The translations under genes and the position numbers were made by a program. DNA of 64,000 bases, taken from positions 186,001 through 250,000 of the forward strand of contig CANXME010002072.1 of NCBI GenBank assembly GCA_948144175.1, given 5' to 3'. Below, piece by piece: positions 1 through 11,049 of the stretch (position 1 is its first letter; each line of letters starts with the position of its first letter). The notes beneath the pieces were generated by a model. That model did not search any database. It saw only the letters and a list, made by a program, of their open reading frames with translations, and was not told where the DNA came from. The DNA is from Closterium sp. NIES-65. Taxonomy: Eukaryota > Streptophyta > Zygnematophyceae > Desmidiales > Closteriaceae.

Positions 1-405
1 TATCGACCCTCCGCATCGAAGGAGTTTGTCGCGCAATTCGCGACTGCGGCTGATATACGCCATCCCTTTTTCGCCCGGTTTCATTTCCACTGTTGTCAGT
101 TGTGCCATTAACCGGCTCTGATTGACGCTGTCTGTTGCCTGATACAGGTTCTTCAAGTGGTTGCACGCGAGCTCGGCGGAGTTCCCGTATCCTCGGTAAG
201 ATCGAATGTTCTGCTGCTAGTTCGGTGTGACGTTGCGTAGTAGGATTGTATATGCCATCATAGTCTGATATGTATACTGCCGCTTGTCGTATTGCGTCCC
301 GTGCGTTGGATATGGCAGGGACCCGTCGAAGAAGCCAAGAATCTGCGCGCCTTCCATCATCAGCTCGAATTCGAATGACCAGGTAAAGAAGTCTTTACCG
401 TCGAA

Positions 406-547
406 TGTCAGAATCCCAACCACTAGACCATTGGGATAAAAGGGCTTGTTTCAGTAGCGGGTCAGTGCGCCCATAACCCCCCAGGCAACCGCGCTTGTAA
501 CCCCCCCTAGGATCGATCGGGGATCTCACAGTGTAGCTCTACTGACA
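406..547 (-). repeat. TRIM LTR (3' copy on the minus strand)
   Basis: 142-bp LTR with TG/CA ends, next to the polypurine tract at 548-554. It matches 641-782 at 138 of 142 positions. Confidence 0.9.
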
Positions 548-610
548 CCCCCCCACACTGGGAGGCCCAGGACTGAGCACAGTCGCAACGGCCAACATGT
601 GCATACACTG

Positions 611-665
611 GGATTCGAACCCGAGACCGCTCTGATACCATGTCAGAATCCCAACCACTAGACCA
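611..665 (-). promoter_or_regulatory. tRNA-like Pol III promoter (A and B boxes) spanning the TRIM LTR/PBS junction
   Basis: On the minus strand, TGGTCTAGTGG (665-655) fits the eukaryotic tRNA A box and GGTTCGAATCC (621-611) fits the B box exactly, with ~33 bases between them as in a real tRNA gene. The A box is in the LTR, the B box is just past the primer-binding site. The D-arm side resembles tRNA-Glu. A full cloverleaf does not form convincingly (the T-stem pairs only partly), so I do not call a tRNA gene. Whether Pol III uses it is inference. Confidence 0.5.
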
Positions 666-782
666 TTGGGATAAAAGGGCTTGTTTCAGTAGCGGGTCAG
701 TGCGCCCATAACCCCCCAAGCAACCGCGCCTGTAACCCCCCCTAAGATCGATCGGGGATCTCACAGTGTAGCTCTACTAACA
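641..782 (-). repeat. TRIM LTR (5' copy on the minus strand)
   Basis: 142-bp LTR with TG/CA ends, followed on the minus strand by the primer-binding site at 629-640. Its last 25 bases contain a sequence fitting the tRNA A box. Confidence 0.9.
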
Positions 783-1298
783 TCGAACGGTCTTGACGTC
801 TGCAGTTTTAAGACGTGCGCAAACTGGACTAGACTTGAAGTGCATCCAATGTTTTTTCTTGCTCAGGTGAAGGCTGCTGGCGCGGCATGAAGCTGACGGA
901 ACCGCGCTGAGGCTCGTACGGGCGAAGGTAGGTTGTTGTTGCTGATTTCCTCTTGCGTAGGATGAACCGTCGAGGCTCATCGGTGTCACGTTGTTGTTGT
1001 TGCTGTTGTTTGACTGCGCAGGTGCCCCTTGCTGGTGTTGTTCGTAGAAGGACATGAAGGAGAAGATTTTCTCCATCATGTCTGGGTCGAAGCCCGCGGC
1101 TTGATTTGCGGGAGTTTCGGTAGACCCAGCTGCCGATCTTGTTGCTGTGCCCTCCTCTGTCTGTATGCCAGAGGCAGGAGGTGGAGTAGGAGTAGTACCG
1201 GGAGAGCCGTTAGAGGAGCTTCTCTCCTTCTGTGTTGTCATGCCTTGTGATATTGTAGAAGTCTTGATTGTAGTTGAATTTGTCCTGATAGCTCTCAT

Positions 1299-1977
1299 AC
1301 AGGCCCTACGAAGTCAGACTTTTTTTCTCTATTTGCACAAAAAATTCTGATATTTCAGATTTTTTTTCCAGTGTACTCTGTCAAAATCAGACTTTTTTGG
1401 GCCCAAACTCTGTAATTTTCAGACTTTTTTTAAGGCTAACTCTGAGAGTTCAGAGTTTTCTGAGAGTGTACTCTGATCATTCAGAGTACAAATACGTCCT
1501 TGACTGGTGATTCGGACTTACGGGTCACAACAGATTCGCAATGTCAACGCAAAATCGCCTTGACACAGCAAATCCGAGCCTTACAACATAAGATTTTCGC
1601 CCAATCATAGCAAAATCGCCCTGACACAACAGATTTGCGCTGTCAGAGCACAACAGTTTTCGACCAATCACTGAAAACTCGCCCTGACATTGCAGATTCG
1701 CTCTTTCACACCACAAGATTCGCCTTGACACATATATTCGCCCTGTCAGAGCATGTTTTATCGGAAATCCCCTTAGTGTTGTGTGTTTCGGTAGTAGATG
1801 AATGAAACATTGATTACATTCCGATGAAACATTGAATACATTGTTTTTGAATGATCAGATTTTTTTTAGGACACTCTGAAATTTCAGCCTTTTTTTAATA
1901 CCAACTCTGAGATTTTCAGACTAAAATTGTGTACTAGTCTGACGAATCAGATAGGCCAAAAACGAATCTGAGGGCCT
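1299..1977 (-). repeat. Copia-L leader with degenerate tandem repeats
   Basis: Between the primer-binding site and gag lie two kinds of imperfect repeat. One is a T-run motif around 'cagactttttt' (about 1315-1445 and 1855-1925). The other is a ~55-bp degenerate unit built around 'cgccctgacacaacagattcg' variants (about 1535-1745). No ORF of note is present. Confidence 0.6.
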
Positions 1978-1989
1978 GCTCTCATACCA

Positions 1990-2434
1990 TGTTGGGCTGA
2001 GAAAAGCCCGTAGGATCTTTGCAGGACTAAACTCTGAGTAGGACAATGTAACAACGGAAGCGTTTAGTGACAAGTTTGTGAACCACCTTACGTTGGTATA
2101 TGAGGGCAAATTAGATTGATCAAAACAATGAGATACAACCTTTTGTAAGTATACACGGGAATATGAGGGGTTATAACTTATACCTGTTTTGCTGTTGCTG
2201 TTGCGGTTCGATACAGTGACGACTCGGGCAACTGCTCAATAACGAGTCGGTTGTTTGTCCTTGCTGTTGCGCTGTTCTTGTCAGGTCAAAGGTCGCTGAC
2301 CTTTGACTTTCGCGTAACCTCAAGCGGTTGTTCAACCTCCGAGGGTTGACTCGCCAATGCTTCGCTGTGTTTTGCTTCGCTTACAACTTAGTGCTTCGAC
2401 ACGAAAAAGGCGCTTAGGTTACTTGTTTCCAACA
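1990..2434 (-). repeat. Copia-L 5' LTR
   Basis: 445 bp with inverted termini tgttgg (1990) and ccaaca (2434), next to the primer-binding site. The partner LTR is outside the window, so the outer border rests on the TG/CA ends and adjacency to the PBS. Confidence 0.75.
2285..2307. promoter_or_regulatory. Palindromic W-box-like site in the Copia-L LTR
   Basis: A perfect 10-bp inverted repeat, GTCAAAGGTC-GCT-GACCTTTGAC, holds two TTTGAC cores facing each other. A second inverted pair, GTTCAACC (2331-2338) and GGTTGAC (2345-2351), follows within 50 bp. TTGAC is the core of the WRKY-binding W box in plants, so this LTR may carry a stress-type enhancer. Binding is inferred. Confidence 0.4.
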
Positions 2435-3626
2435 GTGGGCCACCAGCATGCGGCAGTGGCAGTCCTCCACCTCGCCCTGCAGCACATCACCACGCAAGGG
2501 CCAGCTAGCAGGACAACAATGCCACTTGGAAAAAAGGGGAGGACAGAAATTAGGGAGAAGGAAATACATAGTTGCGTATTATGTTAGTCTCAGACAGCCT
2601 TTGTAAAGACTAAGTGAGAAATGCATGTTTGCAAGGGCAGCAACTCCCCCCTGCAGAATCAAGCGGCCCATTTACCATGAAGATACATGCAGCACTACTG
2701 TTGCTGCCACCGCTGTTGCTGCCACTGCTTTTCCCACAGTTGTTGGCAGCGACATGAATGGGACATGGAGAGGGGAGGGAGACCAGGGCACCACAATAAT
2801 AGGACCCAGAAAAGTGGGAGGACGAGTAACACGAGAAACAAGAGGGGAGGACGAGCAACACGAGAAGGATCAAAGGAGACGATTAAGGCAAAGAGGCACT
2901 GAACAAGAATGCAACCACTAAGAACACTTGAGGGAACTGTGAAGCACTAGGGTAAGCTGTAATCACCCTTTCATTGCTGTAGCCGCAACCACTGCAGCGG
3001 TCGTTGATGCTACCACTGCAGCTGCTGCTGCCACCACTGGTGCCCGTGCTGCTGGTGCTGGATATAAGGGCATGCTTTTCTGGTGAGCAGAGAAGAAGAG
3101 AGGAGAGCAGCACAGAGGAAAAGATAGAAGAGAAGAAGAAGCAACACTCGGTACACTCTCACTGCTGAGACAAGAAGCAATGCATGGTGCATTCGCGCTA
3201 CTGCTGGCGGCATCGTCAACCCCACTTACCTCTTGTGTTGGACGAGAAAGCAGCTTGCTGTTGGAAGAGAAAGCAGCTTGCTGTAGCTGCAACTACTGGT
3301 GCCACCACCACTGCTTGTGTGCTTGCCACTATCCTGCAGCTGCTGTGGGCGAGGGGTGCAAGGATGGAAAGGAAGAGGAAGAGAGAACTGAGAAAGAGAG
3401 GAGAAGCGAGTGGATGAGCGGCAGGGGATGTGAAAGAGCACTGACAAGCCAGAATAGATGGCAGATGGCAGCTGGAGAAGGGGCTGAGACAATAGGCAAT
3501 GGAGGATCGCAATGGAGCCTGTTGCTGCATCTTCAAACTTGTCTTGCACAAAGAACAACTGTTGTCCCCATCCCACCGATGCAAAACGCACTCCACGGCT
3601 TGGAGCCTAAGAGACACACTGGCAGG

Positions 3627-3627
<1 letters not shown>

Positions 3628-3667
<40 letters not shown>
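3628..3667. repeat. (CA)n microsatellite
   Basis: About 19 uninterrupted CA dinucleotides, followed by a C-rich tract to 3753. Shorter CA runs recur at about 3998-4024 and 4380-4417. Confidence 0.95.
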
Positions 3668-3669
<2 letters not shown>

Positions 3670-3796
3670 CATCCCCCCACCTTACCCCCTCCTCTACACC
3701 TCCCACCCCCCCTCCTTCCACCCCTCCCCTTCCACCCCTCCCCCCCCCCCCCTGTCCTCACAATCACGGGGAGACAAACACACACACAGAAGCGGC

Positions 3797-4560
3797 GCAA
3801 GAAGAGAGGGTTAGGAGCAACAGGAGAGGAGGCGAGAACCAAGAGACACGACTCTTGCCTCTGAGCGGCGACTCACTTCACGGCCCCCCTGCAAGCACCC
3901 CCTGGCACGTACCATGCTCTGTCCGTTGCTCTCCCACTTGTGCACCACGACCAATCTGCCACGAGCTTGAAGGCTGCGAGGCACATTCACAGGCATGCAC
4001 ACACACACACACGCACACATGCACACCCCCACCCCCACCCCCCTTCCCCACACACGCACATGCACAGTCCCCGTCCACTCGCTGCCATTTCCGTCCGTCT
4101 CGCAGGACGTGAAGCACACACACGAGGCACAACAAGGGAGGGTCAGAAGCAGCAAAAGGCGAGTGGCGGAAGCAAGGGCAACAGACACGACTCTTGCCTC
4201 TGCGCGGCGACACCCTACGACTCAACTCACGGCCTTCCTGCAAGCACCCCCCGGCACGTATCACACTCCGTGTGTTGCTCTCCCAGTTTTGCGCCACGCC
4301 TTCACTTGACGCGTCCACGTGCTGCCATTGCTCTCTGTCTCGCAGGCCACGAGGCACACACCCACAGGGGGAGAGAGAGACACACACACATGGGGAGAGA
4401 GACGCACACACACATAGAAGAGGGTTAGAAGCAGCAGGTGGCGAGTGGTGGACCCGCAAGCAACAGACACGACTCTTGCCTCCGCGTGGCGACACCCTAT
4501 GACAGTTCACGGCCCCCCTGCAAGCACCCCCTGGCACGTACCACGCTCCTCCGTCTGCCG
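3797..4560. repeat. ~300-bp tandem duplication, three copies
   Basis: Three successive blocks start near 3800, 4140 and 4425. Each carries 'gagggttagaagcagcagg'-like sequence, then 'acacgactcttgcctc', then a 'gcaagcaccccctggcacgta' stretch, then a lawn of CA or CACA repeats. Copies differ by many substitutions and by the length of the CA runs. Confidence 0.7.
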
Positions 4561-5084
4561 CTTTGCCACTCGGGTGCTCTGCCTCCTGCACCACGCCTGT
4601 GTGCACCACGCCTGTGTGCTCTGTGCTGCTCCATGTTGCTCCGTTGCTCCAAGCTGCGACAAGCCTTCGCCCCAAGCTGCTGCCCGTGCTCCAGGTTGCT
4701 CGTAGTCCGCTGCTGCTGCTGCTGCTGCAGTTGTTGCTCTTGCCGCGTTGATGCAGAGAAGAGGAGATGACAGGAAAGGAGAGGTTTGGGAGCTGAGAGA
4801 GTGGCATGGACACATGGCAGCACATCAGCAAAGACATAAGAACCGTGGGAAAATAGTAGACAAGATGGAACGGAACACAGAAAGCAGGAAGACGGTGAAT
4901 AGAGGAGTAGTAACTGCTTGAGCTGGTCTGCTTAACTGCTTGAGCTGGTCTGCTTGACTCAGGAGCCCTTGTGTGCTTGCTTTCCATCATGCTGCGGTTG
5001 CTGCAGCCATTGCCTTCCGTGAGTGCTGGAGGTGAGGGGAGAAGGGATGGCAAGGAAGAGGAAGAGAGGCATGAGGATGCGAAA

Positions 5085-5171
5085 GAGCAGATGCTAGCTT
5101 GGAAAGGGACTAAGAGCAGATGCTAGCTTGGAAAGGGACTAAGAGCAGATGCTAGCTTGGAAAGGGACTAA
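5085..5171. repeat. 29-bp tandem repeat, three perfect copies
   Basis: Units begin at 5085, 5114 and 5143, each containing 'gagcagatgctagcttgg'. The copies are identical, so the expansion is recent. Confidence 0.9.
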
Positions 5172-6249
5172 GTGAAAAGGCAACGCACGGTGCAGTCGCC
5201 CTGCTGCTGCATCTTTACTCACAGTTACCTCTTATCTTCAAAACGTTTACGCAACAATCACTTGGCTTTCCGACGAAGCTCATCAAGGTACCCGAGCAAA
5301 AGAACTCAAGCAGTGACAACAGCACCAAAAGCACTTCGTTCGGGCCAAGATGGTGGATGCACTAACAGTCTCTTTGGCCGCATGAAGTCATACATCCAAC
5401 GACGACAACCCCCTCATAGGTAAAATCATAACTGCCAACTCCTTCACTGCTTACCTTACCATACAGCTCAACAACGGACGCTTGGGGGTCTTCTACAAGG
5501 CACTTGTGACAAGCTTGAGCAGTCCTGCTGCGTCTCCTTTTTCAAGAGCTCAATGGTGTGACAACATTGATGTTAGAGGCATAGGGGTATTTATGGATAC
5601 ACATACTGCCTGAGTGGTAGCTTCCATTCCCCAAATGTACCTGGTAACATGTCTAGCTGTGGTTACCACTCTTGTCACTGCTCCAGCATTAGAATTTGGG
5701 GTGTTTAAACATACGGTACCCCCGTGACCATTCCTGTACTGAACAGGATGTGAGCATTTGCTGCTTCCTGTCAGTCCTTGCCATCCCAGCTTGTCCGTGG
5801 GGGATTTCGCCTAGGTCATGTAAGACTGGTTGTGCATGTGCATGCCTGCTGGGTCTCCTGCACTTCCACTTTCTCACCATTGCCACTCGTGTGCCTCTCA
5901 TCTCAACCTCACTCGCACTCAGCTCAGCACCGCGAACCAAGGCCCAGCCTGTAGCAGCCAAGTCATCATGGCTCGGCACGGCACAGCACCTGCAGGACAC
6001 ATTGTCCTGCTTAGGAGTTGTGTGCCCACTCTGTCCTCCTCACACCACAGCATGGGCCAGGGAAGGGAATCATGGCACGGCACGGCACAGCACCTGGAGG
6101 AGGACGCACCTGTATCACGGCAACTTAGTCTCACCCACCCCACCACACTAACCACTCGCCCTCGCCACGCTCTCTGCTCTCACTGCCACCGCACACACAA
6201 ATCTTAACACTGAACATCCCAACCTTGCGGCTCACTCTCCCCTCCCACT

Positions 6250-6491
6250 CTCACCACTCCCTCCCACCACTCATTCCCTCCCACCACTCATTCGCTCCCA
6301 CCACTCATTCGCTCCCACCACTCATTCGCTCCCACCACCCATTCGCTCCCACCACTCATTCGCTCCCACCACTCATTCGCTCCCACCACTCATTCGCTCC
6401 CACCACTCATTCGCTCCCACCACTCATTCGCTCCCACCACTCATTCGCTCCCACCACTCATTCGCTCCCACCACTCATTCGCTCCCACCAC
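6250..6491. repeat. 17-bp minisatellite (ccactcattcgctccca)
   Basis: About 14 copies of a 17-bp unit, nearly perfect from 6295 on, with a few 'cattccc' variants at the left end. The flanks (6225-6720) are diffuse 'caccactcacc' repeats. Confidence 0.9.
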
Positions 6492-6785
6492 TGACAACTG
6501 TTACTCTCACCACTCACCCTCACCACGCTCACCACTCACGAACTCTTACCACTATCGTCATGCACAACTCAACTGCTCACTCTCACCTAAAACCTCTCAC
6601 CACTCACCCTCACCACTCTCACCACCCCGCACTCACGCTCACTCTCACCACTCATCCTCACCAGCCCCTCCACCACTCATTCACTCACACTCACCAACCA
6701 CTTGCACACTCAGTTTCACCACTCACACTCACAACCATCACCTCTCATGCAACAGGTGGCATCAGTGCCATACAGCCCATCATGT

Positions 6786-7055
6786 GCCACCCAAGGGGAC
6801 TCAGCCCCTTTCACTTGCACTCACCCACCCAAGGGGACTCAGCCCCTTTCACTTGCTCTCACCCATCCAAGGGGACTCAGCCCCTTTCACTTGCTCTCAC
6901 CCACCCAAGGGGACTCAGCCCCTTCCACCCACTCACGAGCATCACGCTTCCATGCACGGGTGGCATCAGTGCAACTCATCATGTGCCCTCAACCAGCCAA
7001 GCATGAGCATCATGCTTCCATGCTTAAGGGTGGCATCAGTGCCACATGGCTCATC
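6786..7055. repeat. 39-bp tandem repeat plus ~70-bp partial duplications
   Basis: Four copies of a 39-bp unit beginning 'cccaaggggactcagcccc' (about 6790-6925), followed by three looser copies of a segment containing 'gggtggcatcagtgc' (about 6755, 6958 and 7028). Confidence 0.8.
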
Positions 7056-8094
7056 ATATGCCACCGCCAACCCCACTGCCTCTCACCACCATCACCACCC
7101 AGCCCACCCATCCCCTCCCCGCCTTACCTGCCAGCAGTAGGAGCAGCAGACAGCCCACTCCCCTTCGGAAACAGCACCCCCAGGGGCTGTGCCTTGAAGG
7201 GCGAGGTGTGGTAGTGGAAAATTGCTTCTAGCCCAAGACTCAAATCCCACCCCTAACGTAGCTAGAGCTGACGCGAACCAGAGTCACCGGCCGGTTGACT
7301 CTGACGGTGCCCATTAAGCCTTAACGTCAGGTTAGTTACTTGAGCACCGAGTGCCGTGCCGCGCAGATTCCACCCACCACACCCCGACCCGCAAGGCACA
7401 TCCCTAGAGGATGCTGCCCCTGAGAGAGTGACCTGCCCACTTGCTCCCATGCTTCCCACCGCCTCCCCACTCTCCCCTTCACCCCATGCCTCTTTCCTAT
7501 ACCTACCACAGCCATGCAGAGCGCCATGTTGCCTCAGGGTGTTGGGAAGTGGGGAGGGAGGAGGGGGGGGAGGGGGGGGGGTAGTGCGATGGCTCTGTCC
7601 CGCCCTTGATCCCTCTCTCCCTCAGGCTGCATCGACCAAGATAGAAAGTGGGGAGGGGGGCAGCGGGAGGGAGAAGGGGAGGGGTAGGGGAGGATGAAAA
7701 GAGAGATGCCTCTGTCCCGCCCTTGCTCCAGTGCTCCCTCCATACTCAGGCTGCAAAGAGGGGTGGGAAGGAAGAAAGAGAGGAGGGGATTAGATCTCCA
7801 TACCAAACCTGTTACCATACCACACCTCGCTCACGACTCGACCTAACCTAGCCCGCTTCTAACCCCCCACCCCCCACTGCTGCTGCTGCTGCTGCTGCCA
7901 CTTCTGCTGCTACAACTGCTGCTGCCGGTCTGCCACTTCGCTTCTCTGCTACAGTCTTCTCTCGATGCCCAGTGGCCTGCAGGGGTGGGGGCAGAAGAAT
8001 AGGGGGAAAGTAAAAGAAAGTGAATAGGCTGGACTACAGAAACCAATGAACTGAAGTTGACGAGAAAGAGAAGGCGGAACTACAGAGCAGAAAT

Positions 8095-9250
8095 AGAGAG
8101 GCTGAGGGCAAAAGGGGAGGCGGCGTACCTTGAGAGGCCAAGCCCAACCCGATACTCTCCCTTGTGGCAGCGACTGGCAGAGCTGCCCCCCTCCCATCCC
8201 CACAGACAGGCACCTGCACCCCACAGGCGAGGGGGGTGGAAGCAGACGAAAGGGGGGGAAGTAAAAGCAAGTGAGTTGGCTGGACCAGAGAAAGAAAAAT
8301 AGAACTGAAGTTGATGAAAACGAGAGAGACGAGGGCAAGAGGGCAGGTGAGATTCTAGAAGAGATTTTGCAAGGCGAGAACAGGGAGGGGCCACTGGTGG
8401 AGGCCAAGCCACAAAGCACAGACCTCAAGGGGTGAACCTGAGAGCGTACCTGCACTTGAAGGGGTTACCTGCACCTGATCTACACCTGAGGGATTACCTG
8501 GAGTTGGGGGGTCTGTGGCATGTGAGGCGGACCTAGCGAGTGGCACTGCTTCAAGAGGAAGGGTGCGAAAGCAGACGCGACAAACGAAATGGCACCAGCA
8601 AGGGCGAGGGTATGGAGGAAGGGACACTTAGCTGATTGTGTGAGAGCGAGCAGAGGGCAGCTGAAGATGAAGCACCACCAGATTACTCCCTTGCACGGCA
8701 CCCCTCCTCCCAGCATTCCGAGCAATCTGGTATGGAGGGAAGAAAGGGGGGAATGTAAGAGTAAGTGAGTTGGAATGACTAACAACAAAACAAATTGAAG
8801 CTGAGGGAAACGAGAAGGCGATGAGGGCAAGAGAGAGGCGCACGTACCTTGAGAGGCCAAGCCCACCCCGATACTCTCCCTTGTGGCAGCGACTGGCAGT
8901 GCTGCCTCCCTCCCATCCCCACGGGTACCTGCACGGCCACCGGGGAGGGGCACAAGGGAGCGGTGTTGACCCCCGCCCCTCCCCTCCACCTGCAAGGCAC
9001 ACACGCAGAACTGGTCAGTGGGCAGTCTAGACAGCCAGCACAGTTGACTAGTGCGAGTCACACAGGCAGCGCGAGAAAGGGAAATGGCCACTGGACGGGC
9101 AGGAGCACAAGGCACAGACAGCAAGGGGACCTAAGGAGGTAACCTGAACCTGAACCTAAACCTGAACCTGAGGGGCTTGTGGGCAAACCTGAAACTGAGC
9201 CAGAGAGCTTACATGAAGTCAGGGGGAGAGTCTGTGGCTTGTGAGGCTGG
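8095..9250. repeat. Diverged ~720-bp tandem duplication
   Basis: A block holding 'ccgatactctcccttgtggc' occurs at about 8150 and again at about 8870, with matching sequence before and after. The first copy continues with acctgcacctga-type repeats and a 'ggtctgtggcatgtgaggc' element (about 8505), the second with acctgaacctga repeats and 'gtctgtggcttgtgaggc' (about 9229). The two share a clear order of landmarks but are well diverged. Confidence 0.6.
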
Positions 9251-9881
9251 CCCCAACCAGAGGCGAAAGTTTGAGAGGCAAAGAGAAAGCAAGGAGTATG
9301 AACAACGCGCAGCAAGCAAAGGTGAGGGACGAATATGAGGAGTGACTTCACTGGCAGATGAAGAGCCGCCAACAGGGCTGATGCCTCATCCCTCACTTCC
9401 TTCCCTTCTCCTCCAGTGATCCCTCTGCTGCCTTCCCCGCCTCTGCTGCCTTCCCCGCCTCTGCTACCGCAACTCCAGATAAGCAACCCTCCCACCAGGC
9501 ACAGCCTGTGTGCACACGCATACTCACTCTGCTCCCTCTTTCTGCTGCATGCGGCATGATACTGTGGGGAGGGGAGGCGAGCGGAGGACAGGGGTGTGAT
9601 TGGGGAGCAAAGGAGGAGTGGGGAAGGCAATGAGGAAAGAGGCAAAACCGAGCGATTAAAGCGAGAACGATGCGTGCATGAATGGGACTGCTGCAGTGGC
9701 ACACCCAAGAGACCTCATACCCGCTGAACCACACTAAACGAAATACCTGAGCACGTACCTGCTACCTTGTTACCTTGGGGGAGGGAGGTCTCTTGAGTGT
9801 AACAGAGGGCAGGAAGGGACAAAAGCTGGCCACTTTAGGGTGAGAGGGGATTGGAGGCACGGCTGATGTCGCCTTTTTGCT

Positions 9882-9920
9882 GCTGTTCCGTGTTTCAGGC
9901 GGTCAAGGTTTCAGGCAGTC
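9882..9920. repeat. Left remnant of the 16-bp minisatellite split by Copia-A
   Basis: About 2.5 copies of the same 16-bp unit (gtcaaggtttcaggca) that fills 21640-22480 on the other side of the Copia-A element. Confidence 0.8.
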
Positions 9921-11014
9921 TGTTGGTGTAAGGGCTTAATAAACTCAAGCTATTAAGACTTTATCACACTTAAAAACCTCTCCTCGGGGTCACCTCCAAG
10001 GGTCCTTGGGTGCCTGGTACAAGACCAGCCCCTATCCTCGGGTCCGAGTTTGTAGAGAGAGGGATCAAGAGGGAGTTAGTCAAAACAGCAAGAGTACCTT
10101 GAACGTCGCGCAGCGTATCGTGCAGACCGTAGATCGGATTAAGCTGAGAATTTACTATATCGAAGCTCACTCTAAGAGCTTTAAAATAAGCCAAGTTGCC
10201 TCGCAGAAAGTTTTGTCATTACGAAGTTATGGCTCGGACAGCGTTAGCCTAGCGTTGGAGTGCTAGCGTACTAGCGTTGACTCGGGTAGCATTCCGCCGT
10301 CGCACCGCATAGAAACGAAATTCCAGGAAGGGAGGAATTCGCTTAAATCAATTTCACTATATTCAGGTACAAACAGAGAATGAATAAATAGCTCTAGCTA
10401 GCAAGGACCTTGGGAATCAGCCTTGGAACAACCAGGGATGATCCCAAATAATTCCAAGCAACAAAACCAACCTGACTGGACAAAATAGCAGGTGGTAGGT
10501 TGGTGAACAACCTCTGGTTCTGTTTTTCCAACCTGGGAAAACAACAACCAGGTTCAGGTCCTAAAAACAGAACCTGTTTTTTATTTGCCCAACCAGCCAA
10601 ATGCTGGTTCCGCTGGTTTCCCCTGGCCCTGTAGCATGCAGATACAGACAAACAACATCCAACCTTCACCTAAATTGTACCCCTATAGTGCCTGCCCTGC
10701 TACACTATAGTCAACCAAACAAAACAGTACAATTTCGAGTTGGATAGAACTAAATCTGCGCAATCAAGTAAGCCGAACTGCAAAGCTTCCATCTTGGGTT
10801 CCTCTGCAAGCTCGTCCTTTCTGCTTGTACTGTTCATAGCGCGTACAATGTTATGCCGAAGCGCACATTGTGCGAGTACCTGCAAATGCTTCAAGCAAAA
10901 ATTGCGAAAGCAAACAAACACACGAACATACCATTCACACGCAAATGCATTCGCACACGCATACTCGTACAAACAGACGGCAGGATGTCGTGCAATGTGA
11001 ATTTGCACCCAACA
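9921..11014 (-). repeat. Copia-A 3' LTR
   Basis: 1094 bp, about 96% identical to 20551-21639, with a few short indels. On the minus strand it is preceded by a purine-rich tract (plus 11015-11030). Confidence 0.9.
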
Positions 11015-11049
11015 CACTCCCCCTCAGCCTGCCGGCTGCATCCCCATCA

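Larger units (their letters stand above)
406..782 (-). mobile_element. TRIM (terminal-repeat retrotransposon in miniature), looks whole
   Basis: Two 142-bp direct repeats (406-547 and 641-782) begin TGTYAGTAG and end TCTGACA on the minus strand. They flank a 93-bp interior. A perfect plant iMet-type primer-binding site (TGGTATCAGAGC, plus positions 629-640) abuts one LTR and a G7 polypurine tract (548-554) abuts the other. A 5-bp target duplication, tcgaa, lies at 401-405 and 783-787. The interior is far too short to code for protein, so the element needs another element's enzymes. The LTRs differ at 4 of 142 sites, all transitions (~3%), suggesting a fairly recent insertion into the gag of Copia-L. 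Confidence 0.9.
1..1298 (-). pseudogene. Copia gag (UBN2-type) of Copia-L, interrupted by a TRIM
   Basis: The ATG lies at 1298-1296. The first ~150 residues are low complexity (Ser, Thr, Pro, Asn and Gln rich). A second part on the far side of the TRIM has the Copia gag signature: an aromatic-rich 'DGKDFFTWSFEFEL' stretch, an L-x-G-F-F-D-G motif, and near the window edge 'LKNLYQATDSVNQSRLMAQL' followed by 'MKPGEKGMAYISR' and 'LRDKLLRCGG', the usual order in Ty1/Copia gag of green plants. The product would be the structural capsid protein of virus-like particles. The interruption is the 377-bp TRIM insertion. Confidence 0.75.
1..2434 (-). mobile_element. Copia LTR retrotransposon, 5' half, cut by window edge (Copia-L)
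   Basis: Read on the minus strand, the element begins with a 5' LTR (1990-2434, TG...CA ends), then a primer-binding site at 1978-1989 that matches the plant initiator-Met tRNA type at 11 of 12 positions, a long leader, and a gag ORF starting at 1298 and running off position 1. The gag is interrupted by a separate miniature LTR element (406-782). Protease, integrase, RT and the 3' LTR would lie beyond the left edge, so age cannot be judged from LTR divergence. Apart from that insertion, the visible gag looks mostly open. The first five bases outside the LTR are gtggg (2435-2439), the expected target-site duplicate. Confidence 0.8.
2435..9881. other. Repeat-rich intergenic DNA, no supportable gene
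   Basis: I see no conserved domain, splice-site series or long ORF with gene-like composition in either strand. Content is trinucleotide runs (CTG/CAG near 3000-3350 and 4715-4740, CTG near 7875-7925), a CA dinucleotide run, homopolymer C and G tracts, and several tandem duplications listed separately. The long ORFs here arise from low-complexity sequence with few stops. Confidence 0.6.

Noticed and set aside
608-672. tRNA-Glu gene or tRNA-derived SINE
   Set aside because: A and B boxes are present, but the cloverleaf stems do not pair well and the sequence lies across the LTR/PBS border of a complete TRIM, which explains the repeat structure better.
3216-5053. Several long ORFs on both strands
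   Set aside because: Low-complexity CA, CTG and C-rich DNA with few stops; overlapping frames on both strands and no domain.
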